This document shows positions 1 through 7,917 of a DNA stretch of 64,000 nt, piece by piece. A program made the position numbers and the translations under genes. Within the stretch, counting starts at the first letter, position 1, and each line of letters begins with the position of its first letter. Below the pieces are notes generated by a model. That model did no database searches. It had not been told where the DNA came from and saw only the letters and a program-made list of their open reading frames with translations. The stretch is from Roseateles_E sp005503085 (GTDB lineage Bacteria > Pseudomonadota > Gammaproteobacteria > Burkholderiales > Burkholderiaceae_C): contig NZ_JAQOWX010000013.1 in the NCBI RefSeq assembly GCF_028462495.1, positions 1-64,000 on the forward strand. Reading direction: 5' to 3'.

Positions 1-182
1 TGGAGGTGGTGCGTCGCACCTTGGGCGGCCATGCGCCGGGCCTGCTTGGCCGGGTCTGGGTCGAGGATGGCGGCGCTCGCACCCCGTCCTGCGACGCGGT
101 GCTGCGCACGCTGGACCAGGCGGCCGCGCTGCCGGTGGCGCAGCGCGAGCTGGCCGAGCGGCTGCTGCTGCAGCGGCTCTGA
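1..182 (+). CDS. C-terminal end of an unidentified protein (cut by window edge)
   Basis: An open frame enters from the left edge (first full codon at base 3) and ends at a TGA at 180-182, giving about 59 residues. Codon use is strongly GC3-biased like its neighbours, so it is probably a genuine gene end. The tail is rich in Leu, Ala, Arg and Glu and looks helical. No motif was recognised and the function is unknown. Confidence 0.5.
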   Translation, partial: EVVRRTLGGHAPGLLGRVWVEDGGARTPSCDAVLRTLDQAAALPVAQRELAERLLLQRL

Positions 183-260
183 AAGACTCCAGCCCGCAGC
201 CGCGTAAGCTGAGCAGGCGCAGCCACGACCAAGCGGGCTGCGTCATCACCAGGAGCTCCC

Positions 261-818
261 ATGCCCACCCGACCCTTCCGAGGCCTGCCTCTGTCTCTCC
301 CCGCGCTGCGGTTGGGCGCCGCGCTGACGGCCCTGGCCCTGACCGGCTGCGCCCAATGGCCCACCGGCTATGCCGCGCTGCCGCTGCAACAAGCCTGGTT
401 CGAGGGCCAGCGGGTGCAGTACATCAGCACCGACGTGAATGACGCCGCGATGGCCCAAGCCCTGGGCATCAACCATGCGCCTCGCCTGGGCGACGCCCTG
501 CCCGATGAGCCGCGCCGCCCCGGGCAACGCAGCGTGCTGGAGCGGGTGTACAAGTTTGTCGACAAGCAGCAGGCCAGCGTGTTCGCCTCGGTGCCACGTC
601 CGGTAGGCCCGGCCAGCAAGGACAGCAGCTACAGCCCGCTGTGGCGCATCGTCGAGGTGCGCTGGCGCGACGGCCGCACGGTGCGGCTGCTGGATTCCGA
701 GGAGGCCGTACTGGTCGCCGAAGAGCGCGGCGAGGTCAGCCTGACGATGACCCCCATCATCATCAACTGCCCGGTGCTGCGCACCGAACGCGGCGGGGCC
801 TTGCCGGCCCTGCGCTGA
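261..818 (+). CDS. Putative lipoprotein of unknown function
   Basis: The product is 185 aa. An N-terminal basic and hydrophobic segment ends in a lipobox L27-T-G-C30, so it is probably an outer- or inner-membrane lipoprotein. An AGGAG ribosome site lies just upstream of the ATG. The body contains a conserved-looking stretch with YISTDVNDAAMAQALG near residue 54 and WRIVEVRW near 130, which may be a periplasmic domain of the DUF7482 type (uncertain). It stands alone, with a convergent neighbour 7 bases downstream. Function unknown. Confidence 0.8.
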   Translation: MPTRPFRGLPLSLPALRLGAALTALALTGCAQWPTGYAALPLQQAWFEGQRVQYISTDVNDAAMAQALGINHAPRLGDALPDEPRRPGQRSVLERVYKFVDKQQASVFASVPRPVGPASKDSSYSPLWRIVEVRWRDGRTVRLLDSEEAVLVAEERGEVSLTMTPIIINCPVLRTERGGALPALR

Positions 819-825
819 GTGGCTC

Positions 826-1293
826 TCAGGCGGCGCCCGCCTCGGCCTGCACCCGCAGCCGCGCGTTGACGTAAGCGCCCTGCGGCACATGCAGCAGATC
901 GGCGATGCGCCACAGCACATGGCGCTCGTGTGCGCTCAGATGGCCGTCGGCATAGGCCACGCGCCACATATGCTCGACCATGCGCAGCTTCTGCGGCATC
1001 TCGAAGCGCTCGTTGATGCGCGAGGTGAAGCCGAACAGATCGGTGGCATCCTTGGCCGTGACCTCGGCCAGCTCGGCCAGCCGGGCCGCCTCGTCGGCAT
1101 CGAGCGCGAACTTGTCGCGCAGCGCCGCCAGCACCGCCTCGCGCTCGCCGGCATGAAAGCTCGGGTCGGCGCGCATCACCTCGACCAGCATCACCGCAGT
1201 GGCCAGCTGCAGCGCGTGCTCCGTGGCGGCCGGATCGGCGTTGGCTGTCGGCGGCAGCAGGCTGTCGAACAGGTCTTTGAGGGTTTTCAGCAT
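826..1293 (-). CDS. TerB-like (tellurite resistance B family) protein
   Basis: The product is 155 aa. All-helical, with the acidic TerB signature: an AVMLVEVMRAD helix, then AGEREAVLAALRDKFAL, and a second half with EMPQKLRMVEHMWRVAYADG and SAHERHVLWRIADLLHV. TerB-domain proteins bind divalent metal through such acidic loops and are often linked to envelope or stress functions. The role here is not known. The start was placed at the ATG whose protein begins MLKTLKDLF. The frame extends 29 codons upstream, but that part overlaps the divergent exporter and is low-complexity Arg-rich. The 80 bases to the divergent lysE-type gene hold the promoters of both. Confidence 0.85.
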   Translation of the reverse strand: MLKTLKDLFDSLLPPTANADPAATEHALQLATAVMLVEVMRADPSFHAGEREAVLAALRDKFALDADEAARLAELAEVTAKDATDLFGFTSRINERFEMPQKLRMVEHMWRVAYADGHLSAHERHVLWRIADLLHVPQGAYVNARLRVQAEAGAA

Positions 1294-1373
1294 GGGCCGG
1301 ATGATGGCATGGCGGCGGGCCGCGCTGCGGGCCGAGGTATAAGCGCGGCGTCGCCCCTCCCCCGATCGCCGCC

Positions 1374-2000
1374 ATGTCACTCAGCGTCCTGACCCTGTAC
1401 CTGTTCGCCTGTTTCGTGGTGACGCTGACGCCCGGCCCGACCACCCTGCTCGCACTGGCCAATGGCACGACGCGCAACTGGCGGCTGGCCGCGATGGGTA
1501 TTGCCGGCGCCGCGCTGTCGGACCTGGTGCTGATAGCCGCCGTCGCACTCGGGCTGGGCGCCCTGCTGGCCGCCTCGGAGACCCTGTTCCTCGCGCTGAA
1601 GTGGCTGGGCGCGTTCTATCTGCTGTGGCTGGCCGTGCAGCTGTGGCGCAGCCAGCCGGTGGCCCTCGCCAACCGGGCCGCAGCGCCGGCCACCGCACCC
1701 CGACAGGCCTTTGTGCGCAGCCTGACGGTGGCCCTGTCCAATCCCAAAGGCCTGCTGTTCTTCTCCGCCTTCCTGCCCCAGTTCATTGATCCGGCCGCCC
1801 CGCAGCTGGCCCAATACCTGCTGCTGGCGGCGACCACGATCGCGCTGGATGTGCTGGTGCTGACCCTCTATGCCGCCGGCGGCGCGCAGGTCGCCCGCTA
1901 TTTGAGCGTCCACGGGATGCGCTGGCTCAACCGGCTATCGGCCGGCACCATGCTGGCGCTGGCCGCATCGCTGGCGGCCTATCGGCGCGCGGATCGCTGA
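1374..2000 (+). CDS. LysE/RhtB family amino-acid exporter
   Basis: The product is 208 aa, an inner-membrane protein with about six hydrophobic helices. The family signature near the N terminus is visible (TPGPTTLLALANG, residues 19-31), as is the conserved mid-protein SNPKGLLFFSAFLPQF. LysE/RhtB proteins export amino acids or related metabolites by antiport, and the substrate cannot be told from sequence. The gene is divergent from the terB-like gene and followed directly by a decayed flavoprotein fragment. Confidence 0.9.
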   Translation: MSLSVLTLYLFACFVVTLTPGPTTLLALANGTTRNWRLAAMGIAGAALSDLVLIAAVALGLGALLAASETLFLALKWLGAFYLLWLAVQLWRSQPVALANRAAAPATAPRQAFVRSLTVALSNPKGLLFFSAFLPQFIDPAAPQLAQYLLLAATTIALDVLVLTLYAAGGAQVARYLSVHGMRWLNRLSAGTMLALAASLAAYRRADR

Positions 2001-2005
2001 GGCCG

Positions 2006-2104
2006 CCAAGCAACTACGGCAGCAATCTGGCGCGGCTGCAGCAGATCAAGGCGCATATCGATCCGCAGCGGGTGTTCGGGCAGGCGCAGGGGCTTGTACG
2101 GGCT
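2006..2104 (+). pseudogene. Remnant of a FAD-linked oxidase C terminus (BBE-like)
   Basis: Immediately after the lysE-type stop, one plus frame reads SNYGSNLARLQQIKAHIDP then QRVFGQAQG. This closely fits the C-terminal berberine-bridge (BBE) segment of FAD-dependent oxidoreductases (pattern YGxNxxRLxxIKxxxDPxxVF). No start codon and no upstream FAD_binding_4 domain are present, so it is read as a leftover of about 30 codons from a deleted gene. The match is by eye only. Confidence 0.5.
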
Positions 2105-2123
2105 GGCCCTGGCTGCGCAGCAT

Positions 2124-3296
2124 TCAGGGCTGTCGAGCCGGCTCGACCAGGGCCGCCAGCACATAGTGGCTGCTGCGGCCAGCACCCTCGCCCTTGATCA
2201 AGACCTGCTGCGCCAGCAACTGGGTGATGTCGCGCAGCGCGGTATCGGCCGAACATTTGCACAGCGCCGCCCATTTCTTGTTGCTCAGATGCCCATCGAA
2301 ACCGTCTAGCAGACGGTTCAGCACCTTGAGCTGACGCTGGTTGAAAGCCACGCCGGACCAGTGCTGCCAAAAGCGCGCCTTGGTCAGCACCCTGTCCAAG
2401 GTCGCGCCTGCGCTGGCAACGGCCTCGCCCAGCTCCTGGAGAAACCAGCACAGCCACGGCGTCACGTCCAGCGTGCCACCTTTCTGGGTGCGCTCCAGCA
2501 CCTCGTAGTAGTCCTTGCGGCTGCGTTGAATCTGGCCCGACAAGCTGTAGAAGCGCTGGCTGCTGCCATCGGCCCGCGCCAGCATCAGATCGCCGATGGC
2601 ACGGGCGATACGGCCGTTGCCATCATCAAAGGGGTGCAGAGTCACGAACCATAGATGCGCCAGACCCGCCTTGATCAGCGCAGGCGTGGCGTCCGTCACA
2701 TCCTCTGCCCAGGCCATGAACTCCGCCATCTCGGCAGCCAGGCGGGCTGCGGGCGGCGCCACGAAATGAACCGTCTCGCGGTAGTCCGGCCCCGAGACCA
2801 CGCGCATCGGGCCGTCCGCATCGCTGCGCAGGACGCCGACGGCAATCTTCTGCAGGCCGCTGCGCCCGGTCGGGAACAGCGCCGCATGCCAGCCGCACAG
2901 CCGCTCCAAGCTCAGCGGGGCCTGGGCCTTGCCGGTAGCATCCAGCACCATGTCCACCACGCCCTCGACATGGTGATCCACCGGCAGCAGCGCACCGACA
3001 TCGACACCCAGCCGCCGCGCCAGCGAGGAGCGCACGGTCTCCAGGTCCAGCAGCTCGCCCTCGATCTCACTGGTCTTCAACACGTCTTCGGTCAGCGCCG
3101 TCAGGCAGGCGCGGTCGCGCAGCCCCAAGCCCACATCGGCCAGCCGGCCCAGCAAATGCCCCTGAGCCTGACTGACCCGGGCCAGCGGTGCCGCCAGTTG
3201 GGCCAGGTCGTAACGCCAGTGAGGCCACTGTGGGTGCTGCCAGATATAGGCCCGAGACGCCAAAACCGTCCAGGCCGGGGTTGATTCGCCGCTCAT
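2124..3296 (-). CDS. Fic family protein (DUF4172-Fic-wHTH), predicted AMPylator
   Basis: The product is 390 aa from the ATG beginning MSGES. A TTG-initiated extension of 21 codons is possible but would run through the palindromic control region. The N terminus (IWQHPQWPHW) is DUF4172-like. Residues 75-80 (TSEIEG) fit the inhibitory helix motif (S/T)xxxE(G/N) placed before the Fic core, so it looks like a class II, self-inhibited Fic protein. The catalytic motif is intact: HPFDDGNGR at about 221-229. The C terminus (NQRQLKVLNRLLDG onward) looks like a winged helix-turn-helix, suggesting DNA binding and possible autoregulation. Family members transfer AMP or other nucleotides to target hydroxyls; the target is unknown. 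Confidence 0.92.
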   Translation of the reverse strand: MSGESTPAWTVLASRAYIWQHPQWPHWRYDLAQLAAPLARVSQAQGHLLGRLADVGLGLRDRACLTALTEDVLKTSEIEGELLDLETVRSSLARRLGVDVGALLPVDHHVEGVVDMVLDATGKAQAPLSLERLCGWHAALFPTGRSGLQKIAVGVLRSDADGPMRVVSGPDYRETVHFVAPPAARLAAEMAEFMAWAEDVTDATPALIKAGLAHLWFVTLHPFDDGNGRIARAIGDLMLARADGSSQRFYSLSGQIQRSRKDYYEVLERTQKGGTLDVTPWLCWFLQELGEAVASAGATLDRVLTKARFWQHWSGVAFNQRQLKVLNRLLDGFDGHLSNKKWAALCKCSADTALRDITQLLAQQVLIKGEGAGRSSHYVLAALVEPARQP

Positions 3297-3314
3297 AATG
3301 CGGCGATTGTGAGG

Positions 3315-3356
3315 GTTAATTGCCGCAGCGGCAATTAACACCGCAAATTCTGCGGT
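3315..3356. promoter_or_regulatory. Tandem palindromes upstream of the fic gene (probable operator)
   Basis: A perfect 25-base palindrome occupies 3315-3339: 12-base arms (GTTAATTGCCGC and its complement) around a central A. It is followed at 3340-3356 by a second dyad, ACCGCA-5 nt-TGCGGT. Both lie 19-60 bases before the chosen fic start and face the divergent parDE-like promoter. An autoregulatory operator is the simplest reading. Confidence 0.6.
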
Positions 3357-3397
3357 CAATCAAGAAGCCAATCCCCGCACAGCCCGTCTTTTTGGTC

Positions 3398-3416
3398 ATT
3401 TGCCAAAATTTGCCAA
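3398..3416. promoter_or_regulatory. 10-bp phased direct repeat before the toxin-antitoxin operon
   Basis: ATTTGCCAA occurs at 3398-3406 and again at 3408-3416, one helical turn apart, 19 bases before the antitoxin start. It is a plausible operator for the ribbon-helix-helix antitoxin, which in this family represses its own operon. Confidence 0.45.
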
Positions 3417-3434
3417 TCTCACTATTCTCGGGCC

Positions 3435-3680
3435 ATGAGCACGATGAATATCTCCCTGCCTGACTCGCTCAAGTCCTTTGTGGACGAGCAGGTCAGCGAG
3501 CGCGGCTATGGCACCAGCAGCGAATATGTACGCGAGCTGATACGCAAGGATCAGGACCGGCTGCAGTTGCGCGCGCTGCTGCTGGAGGGCGCCAGCTCGG
3601 CGCCATCCGACACTGCCGCGGACGGCGCCTACTTTGATCGGCTGCGGGAGCGGGCACGCCAGGCAGCCAAGCCCCGTTAG
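3435..3680 (+). CDS. ParD-like ribbon-helix-helix antitoxin
   Basis: The product is 81 aa. It starts with a short beta strand (MNISLPDSLKSFVDEQV) followed by YGTSSEYVRELIRKDQDR, the classic ParD/CopG-type ribbon-helix-helix. The C-terminal half is the disordered toxin-binding tail (YFDRLRERARQAAK). It should neutralise the toxin encoded 13 bases downstream and, as complex, repress the operon. An in-frame ATG three codons later is an alternative start. Confidence 0.9.
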   Translation: MSTMNISLPDSLKSFVDEQVSERGYGTSSEYVRELIRKDQDRLQLRALLLEGASSAPSDTAADGAYFDRLRERARQAAKPR

Positions 3681-3693
3681 CCCGCCCGGCCGC

Positions 3694-4032
3694 ATGACAG
3701 CCAAGCCCATCATCGCGCGCGCAGCGGCCGAGCGCGATGTCGACGAGGCTTTGAGCCACTATTTGAACGAAGGCGCGGAGTCCGCCGCGCTCGGTTTTGT
3801 CGACGCGCTTGAGCAGGCCTATCGCCACATCGCACACTACCCGGCCACCGGCTCGCCGCGCTATGCCCATGAGCTGAACCTGCCCGGGCTGCGCTCATGG
3901 CCGCTGACCCGATATCCCTATCTGGTCTTCTACCTTGAGCGCGCCGACTACATCGATGTGTGGCGGGTGCTGCATGGCAAACGGGATGTGCCGGCGTGGA
4001 TGCAGCCGGCCGATGGCGACGACATCGCCTGA
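3694..4032 (+). CDS. ParE/RelE-superfamily toxin
   Basis: The product is 112 aa, read from the ATG beginning MTAKPII. It has the ParE/RelE layout: RAAAERDVDEALSHYLNEG helix, a SPRYAHELNLPGLRSWPL core, then the terminal strands PYLVFYLER, YIDVWRVLHGKRDVP. ParE-type toxins usually poison gyrase and RelE-type toxins cut mRNA on ribosomes; the sequence alone does not decide. It forms an operon with the preceding antitoxin. Confidence 0.88.
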   Translation: MTAKPIIARAAAERDVDEALSHYLNEGAESAALGFVDALEQAYRHIAHYPATGSPRYAHELNLPGLRSWPLTRYPYLVFYLERADYIDVWRVLHGKRDVPAWMQPADGDDIA

Positions 4033-4039
4033 CTCGCGA

Positions 4040-4519
4040 CTAGCAGCGCAGATCCTTGAAGGCCTTGCGGGCGCGGAACAGACTTACTTCGGCCTGTGCT
4101 TTCGCGGACTCGGTACCGGCGCTCGCCTCGGCGGCCTTGAGCTGCGGCAGCTGCTGATCAAGCTGGCGGCAGGCGCGCTGGGCCTCGGGGCTGAGCGGCT
4201 GGCGATGAACCAACTGATCAAAGCGCTTCTCGTCCATGCGCCCATCCAGCGGCTTGAGCGCCTGCACCAGCTGGCGCCGATGCTCGTCGCGCCGCACCTC
4301 GGCGCCCTTGCGGCTGACGCCGCTGGACTTGTCCAGGCCCTGGGTCGGCGTGACATCGACCTCCTTGGCACCGACGCAGGGCTCATCGGCATAAGTGATC
4401 TTGCCTTGATGCTCGCAGCGGTAGACGATGCGGGACTTGTCGAGCGTCTGGGCTTGGCCGGTGCAGGCCGCGAATGCCAGGGCGGGAAGGCAGTACCGAA
4501 GCGTCTTGATGGGGAACAT
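4040..4519 (-). CDS. Secreted DUF4124-domain protein
   Basis: The product is 159 aa from the ATG beginning MFPIKTLRY. It has a signal peptide ending near AACTGQAQ, then the DUF4124 hallmark YRCEHQGKITYADEPC (two Cys around a short beta hairpin). The C-terminal half is charged and helical (KGAEVRRDEHRRQLVQALK, and RAFKDLRC-like end). DUF4124 proteins are periplasmic or envelope proteins of unknown role, common in Beta- and Gammaproteobacteria. It converges with the toxin gene 7 bases away. Confidence 0.82.
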   Translation of the reverse strand: MFPIKTLRYCLPALAFAACTGQAQTLDKSRIVYRCEHQGKITYADEPCVGAKEVDVTPTQGLDKSSGVSRKGAEVRRDEHRRQLVQALKPLDGRMDEKRFDQLVHRQPLSPEAQRACRQLDQQLPQLKAAEASAGTESAKAQAEVSLFRARKAFKDLRC

Positions 4520-4649
4520 GGGCGACGGCCTCCTTGGGTCCGTGTAGGGACGGCTCTTGTTTGGGTGCTTCAGCGGATTCTGCCCGGCAAATATCGAGAT
4601 GCACTTGCACCCAAAACAGCAGCACGGGGATGTGTAGCATCCCGACTCG

Positions 4650-5195
4650 ATGACAAACCACTCGATGATCTCCTTCGACGCCGGCCCCTGGCGCTTCCAT
4701 CTGCGCGCGGCCGCCATCATCCGCGACGGCGAGCGCGTACTGCTTCATCGCGTCGGCGACGATCCGTTCTGGGCCTTGCCAGGCGGCCGGGTCGAGATCG
4801 GCGAGACGGCGGAGGCGGCGGTGCGGCGCGAAATGCAGGAAGAACTCAGCAGCGAGGTTCGGGTGGAGCGGCTGGAGTCGGTGGTTGAGAACCTGTTCAG
4901 CTATCGCGGGCGGCAACAGCATGGGCTGGAGCTGCATTTCGCGGTCGCCCTGCCGGACGAGTCGGCATTGCTTAGCATGCCCTCGTTCGAGCGCTGGGAA
5001 AACAGCGGCGGTCTCAACGGCGACCCCGCCACTGCAGTCCGCCTGAGCTTCCGCTGGTTTCAGCGTCATGAACTGGCCGGCCTGGATCTGCGCCCCGCCT
5101 TCCTTGCCGGCCAACTGAGCAAGCCCAGCAGCAACGCCGCCATTCAACACATCGTGCACGACGATCACCCCCCCACCGCACCGACTTCGCACTGA
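4650..5195 (+). CDS. Nudix hydrolase
   Basis: The product is 181 aa. The Nudix box runs from GGRVEIGETAEAAVRREM into QEELSSEV (about residues 46-71), matching GX5EX7REUXEE, with Ser where the last Gly is usual. The N terminus (FHLRAAAIIRDGERVLLHR) forms the expected first strands. Nudix enzymes hydrolyse nucleoside diphosphates linked to another group; the substrate is not predictable. It is divergent from the DUF4124 gene. The 130-base gap has a loose inverted repeat TTTGGGTGC (4560) / GCACCCAAA (4607). Confidence 0.9.
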   Translation: MTNHSMISFDAGPWRFHLRAAAIIRDGERVLLHRVGDDPFWALPGGRVEIGETAEAAVRREMQEELSSEVRVERLESVVENLFSYRGRQQHGLELHFAVALPDESALLSMPSFERWENSGGLNGDPATAVRLSFRWFQRHELAGLDLRPAFLAGQLSKPSSNAAIQHIVHDDHPPTAPTSH

Positions 5196-5215
5196 GCCTC
5201 GTGCTACGGTGCCGC

Positions 5216-6280
5216 ATGAACCTCACCATCTTCAGCGCCCGCCCCTCCGACCGCGAGTTCCTCGAACGTGCGCGGGTGGCCGCCGATCCGGGGGGTGCGC
5301 ACTACCAGTTCACCTATCTCGACGCGGGCCTGGACCTGAACACCGTGGCGGCCGCGGCCGGGGCGCAGGGGGTGTGCGCCTTCGTCAATGACCGGCTGGA
5401 CGCGCCGGTACTGGAGCGGCTGCAACAGCTGGGTGTGCGGCTGATCGTGCTGCGCTGCGCCGGCTTCAATCAGGTGGACCTGGCGGCGGCGGCAAGGCTC
5501 GGGCTGCAGGTGGCGCGGGTGCCGGAGTACTCGCCCCATGCGGTGGCCGAGCACACGGTGGCCTTGTTGCTGACGCTGAATCGCAAGATCCACCGGGCAC
5601 ACGCCCGGGTGCGCGAGGGCAATTTCGCACTCGACGGCCTGCTTGGCTTCGATCTGCACGGGCGCACGGTGGGCGTGGTGGGCACCGGCAAGATCGGGGA
5701 GTGCTTTGCGCGCATCCTGGGGCCGGGCTTTGGCTGTCAGCTGCTGGGCCTGGACCCGCAGCCGAATCCGGCTTGCGAGGCCATGGGCATGCGTTATGTG
5801 GCCTCGCTGGCTGAGCTGCTGGCGGCCAGCGATGTGGTGAGCCTGCACTGCCCGCTGACGCCGCAGACGCGCCACCTGATCGACGCGGCCGCACTGGCCG
5901 GCATGAAGCGCGGCGCGCTGCTGCTGAACACCAGCCGGGGCGCGGTGGTCGATGCCGGCGCGGCGATCGCGGCGCTGAAGACCGGGCAGCTGGGCGGGCT
6001 GGGGCTGGACGTCTACGAGGAAGAGGGTACGCTGTTCTTCCGCGACCTGTCGGCTGCTGCCTTGCAGGACGATGTGTTCGCGCGGCTGCTGACCTTCCCG
6101 AATGTGCTGATCACCGGCCACCAGGGCTTTTTCACCGCCGACGCGCTCAGCGCGATCGCCGCGACGACGCTGGCCAATCTGCAGAGCTTCGAACGCACGG
6201 GGCTGCCGCTGCATCCTGTGCCTGTGGTGCAATCGGTACTTGTGCCTGAGTTGCCCCGCGATGAATCCCGAACCCGTTGA
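5216..6280 (+). CDS. ldhA: D-2-hydroxyacid dehydrogenase, LdhA (D-lactate) type
   Basis: The product is 354 aa. It has the NAD-binding Rossmann motif VGVVGTGKIGECFA (152-165), the catalytic Arg in NTSRGAVVD (R241), a Glu in DVYEEE and the catalytic His in GHQGFF (H302). The long insertion after DVYEEEGTLFF (FRDLSAAALQDDVFARLL) is typical of fermentative D-lactate dehydrogenase rather than of SerA or glyoxylate reductases. It would reduce pyruvate to D-lactate with NADH. The start was taken at the ATG beginning MNLTIF. Its end overlaps the next gene by 20 bases. The symbol is by similarity only. Confidence 0.88.
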   Translation: MNLTIFSARPSDREFLERARVAADPGGAHYQFTYLDAGLDLNTVAAAAGAQGVCAFVNDRLDAPVLERLQQLGVRLIVLRCAGFNQVDLAAAARLGLQVARVPEYSPHAVAEHTVALLLTLNRKIHRAHARVREGNFALDGLLGFDLHGRTVGVVGTGKIGECFARILGPGFGCQLLGLDPQPNPACEAMGMRYVASLAELLAASDVVSLHCPLTPQTRHLIDAAALAGMKRGALLLNTSRGAVVDAGAAIAALKTGQLGGLGLDVYEEEGTLFFRDLSAAALQDDVFARLLTFPNVLITGHQGFFTADALSAIAATTLANLQSFERTGLPLHPVPVVQSVLVPELPRDESRTR

Positions 6281-6653
6281 CGATTTCCTGAACGAACTGC
6301 GCCGTGTCGATGCACAGCGCTATGAGCTGGTCGAGCGGGTGCGCAAGCTGATCCACACCGCCGGGCCACGGCTGCGCGAGGAGGTGCGCTACGGCGGCCT
6401 GCTGTTCTCGGCGGGCGCGCCGGTCTGTGCGCTGTTCTCCTACGAGCGCCATCTGGCGCTGGAGTTCAGCCAGGGCGCGGCGCTGGCCGACCGGCACCAG
6501 GTGCTGGAGGGCGAGGGCAAGCACCGGCGCCACATCAAGCTGGAGAAGATCGGTGATCTGTTCAAGAAGAATGTGCGCGAGTACCTGGAGCTGGCCTTCG
6601 CGGCGGCCGAGGCCGGCCAGGCGGCGAAGGCCGCTGCCAAATCGCGACGCTGA
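6261..6653 (+). CDS. DUF1801 domain protein
   Basis: The product is 130 aa. It has the DUF1801 pattern: VDDFLNELRR, then EVRYGGLLFSAGAPVCALFSYERHLALEFSQGA and a C-terminal GKHRRHIKLEKIGDLFKK. The family folds like frataxin-associated YdhG proteins and has no assigned activity. It overlaps the end of the ldhA-type gene by 20 bases, so the two are probably translated from one message. The tail is Lys/Ala-rich. Confidence 0.85.
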   Translation: MNPEPVDDFLNELRRVDAQRYELVERVRKLIHTAGPRLREEVRYGGLLFSAGAPVCALFSYERHLALEFSQGAALADRHQVLEGEGKHRRHIKLEKIGDLFKKNVREYLELAFAAAEAGQAAKAAAKSRR

Positions 6654-6665
6654 GCGGCCGCCCGC

Positions 6666-7757
6666 TCAGAACAGATCGACGCTGCCCGGGCTGACCTCTT
6701 TCAGCGCGCCCTGCTGGATCAGGCTCTCGTAGTGGCAGATGCGGTTGCGGCCGCCCCGCTTGGCTTCGTAGAGCGCGCTGTCGGCGCGGTTGATGACCTC
6801 CTGCGGCAGCACCACCGGATCGGCGCCGCTGAAGCCGCCGCTGATCGTGACCTGGCCGACGCGCGGGAACTTGAAGCTCTCGATCTTCTTGCGCGCGCGC
6901 TCGAAGGCCAGCGTCGCCGACTCCAGATCATTGGCCGCGATGATGGCGATGAACTCCTCGCCGCCGTAGCGGTAGATCAGATCGGAGCGCCGGAACGCCG
7001 CCTTCAGCAGCCGGGACACGACGATCAACACCTCGTCGCCGATCATGTGGCCATAGCCATCGTTGATCTTCTTGAAGTGGTCCACATCCATCACGCCCAG
7101 CCAGTAGCGCTGCGGCAGCGGCTCGCGCCGCGCCACGCCGGGCTCGGGCGGCGCAGGCTCGTGCAGGCGGGCGTAGAGCAGGTTCCAGAGGCGGTCGAGA
7201 TTGAGCTCCAGCGAGTAGCGGTTCAGCAGGCCGGTCAGGCGGTCGCGCTGGCTGGTGTCGAGCAGGGCATAGAAGTTGGTGAACACCTCCAGCACGCCCA
7301 GCACGATGGCGTCTTCCATCGGCGTGATCTCGCGCTCGCGCCGCAGCACGAAGTAGCCGCAGATCTCGTCGCCACCATGGATGGGGTAGCAGACGATGAA
7401 ACCCTCGCCGCCGTCGCTGCGGCTGCAGGACTTGTCCAGCATCCGGACGTTCTCGAACAGGGTCTGCACCTCCTCGGGCAGGCGCTGCTCATTGGTGACC
7501 TCTTCCACCTGCTCGGCGACGCGCTGCACGCCGTCCTGCTGCGCCTCGATGCGGCGCGAGTGATGCAGCGCCCGCAGCACCTCGCCATGCTCGTCGACTC
7601 GGTACAGCGAGGTCTCGCTGACCCCCAGCAAAGGCCCCAAGGTGCGCAGCAGGCTTTGCTCGACCAGATAGGTGTCACGGATCGCCGTCATCTTCCCCAG
7701 CTGCTTGAGCACGCTGGGGAGGCCTGCGGATGTTCGTGTATTGCTCGTCATAGACAT
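6666..7757 (-). CDS. Diguanylate cyclase (GAF-like + GGDEF)
   Basis: The product is 363 aa, read from the ATG beginning MSMTSNTRTS (an ATG two codons later is possible). Residues about 30-165 resemble a GAF-type sensor (LLGVSETSLYRVDEHGEVL, GFIVCYPIHGGDEICGYFVL). The GGDEF domain follows, with DVDHFKKINDGYGH and an active GGEEF at 265-269. The allosteric I-site RxxD is intact (R256-D259), so c-di-GMP product inhibition is expected. No membrane segment was seen, so it should be a soluble sensor enzyme making c-di-GMP. No EAL domain. The ligand is unknown. Confidence 0.93.
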   Translation of the reverse strand: MSMTSNTRTSAGLPSVLKQLGKMTAIRDTYLVEQSLLRTLGPLLGVSETSLYRVDEHGEVLRALHHSRRIEAQQDGVQRVAEQVEEVTNEQRLPEEVQTLFENVRMLDKSCSRSDGGEGFIVCYPIHGGDEICGYFVLRREREITPMEDAIVLGVLEVFTNFYALLDTSQRDRLTGLLNRYSLELNLDRLWNLLYARLHEPAPPEPGVARREPLPQRYWLGVMDVDHFKKINDGYGHMIGDEVLIVVSRLLKAAFRRSDLIYRYGGEEFIAIIAANDLESATLAFERARKKIESFKFPRVGQVTISGGFSGADPVVLPQEVINRADSALYEAKRGGRNRICHYESLIQQGALKEVSPGSVDLF

Positions 7758-7917
7758 CCCAAGGCAGTTCTTCTCTTCTTGCCAGCCCAGTATGACCCAA
7801 GGCGGTGCGGCATCAAGGCCCACTGTTGTCCTTGCTTATGGGAGCTTGCCAAAAAGGAATGGCTGAGGCAGTTGCGCGCGACTGCGGCCCGACAATCGCA
7901 TCCGGAGGAACACAACA

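Noticed and set aside
3297..3359. TTG-initiated N-terminal extension of the Fic protein
   Set aside because: It would translate through the perfect palindrome and adds a non-family sequence; the ATG beginning MSGES fits the DUF4172 start better.
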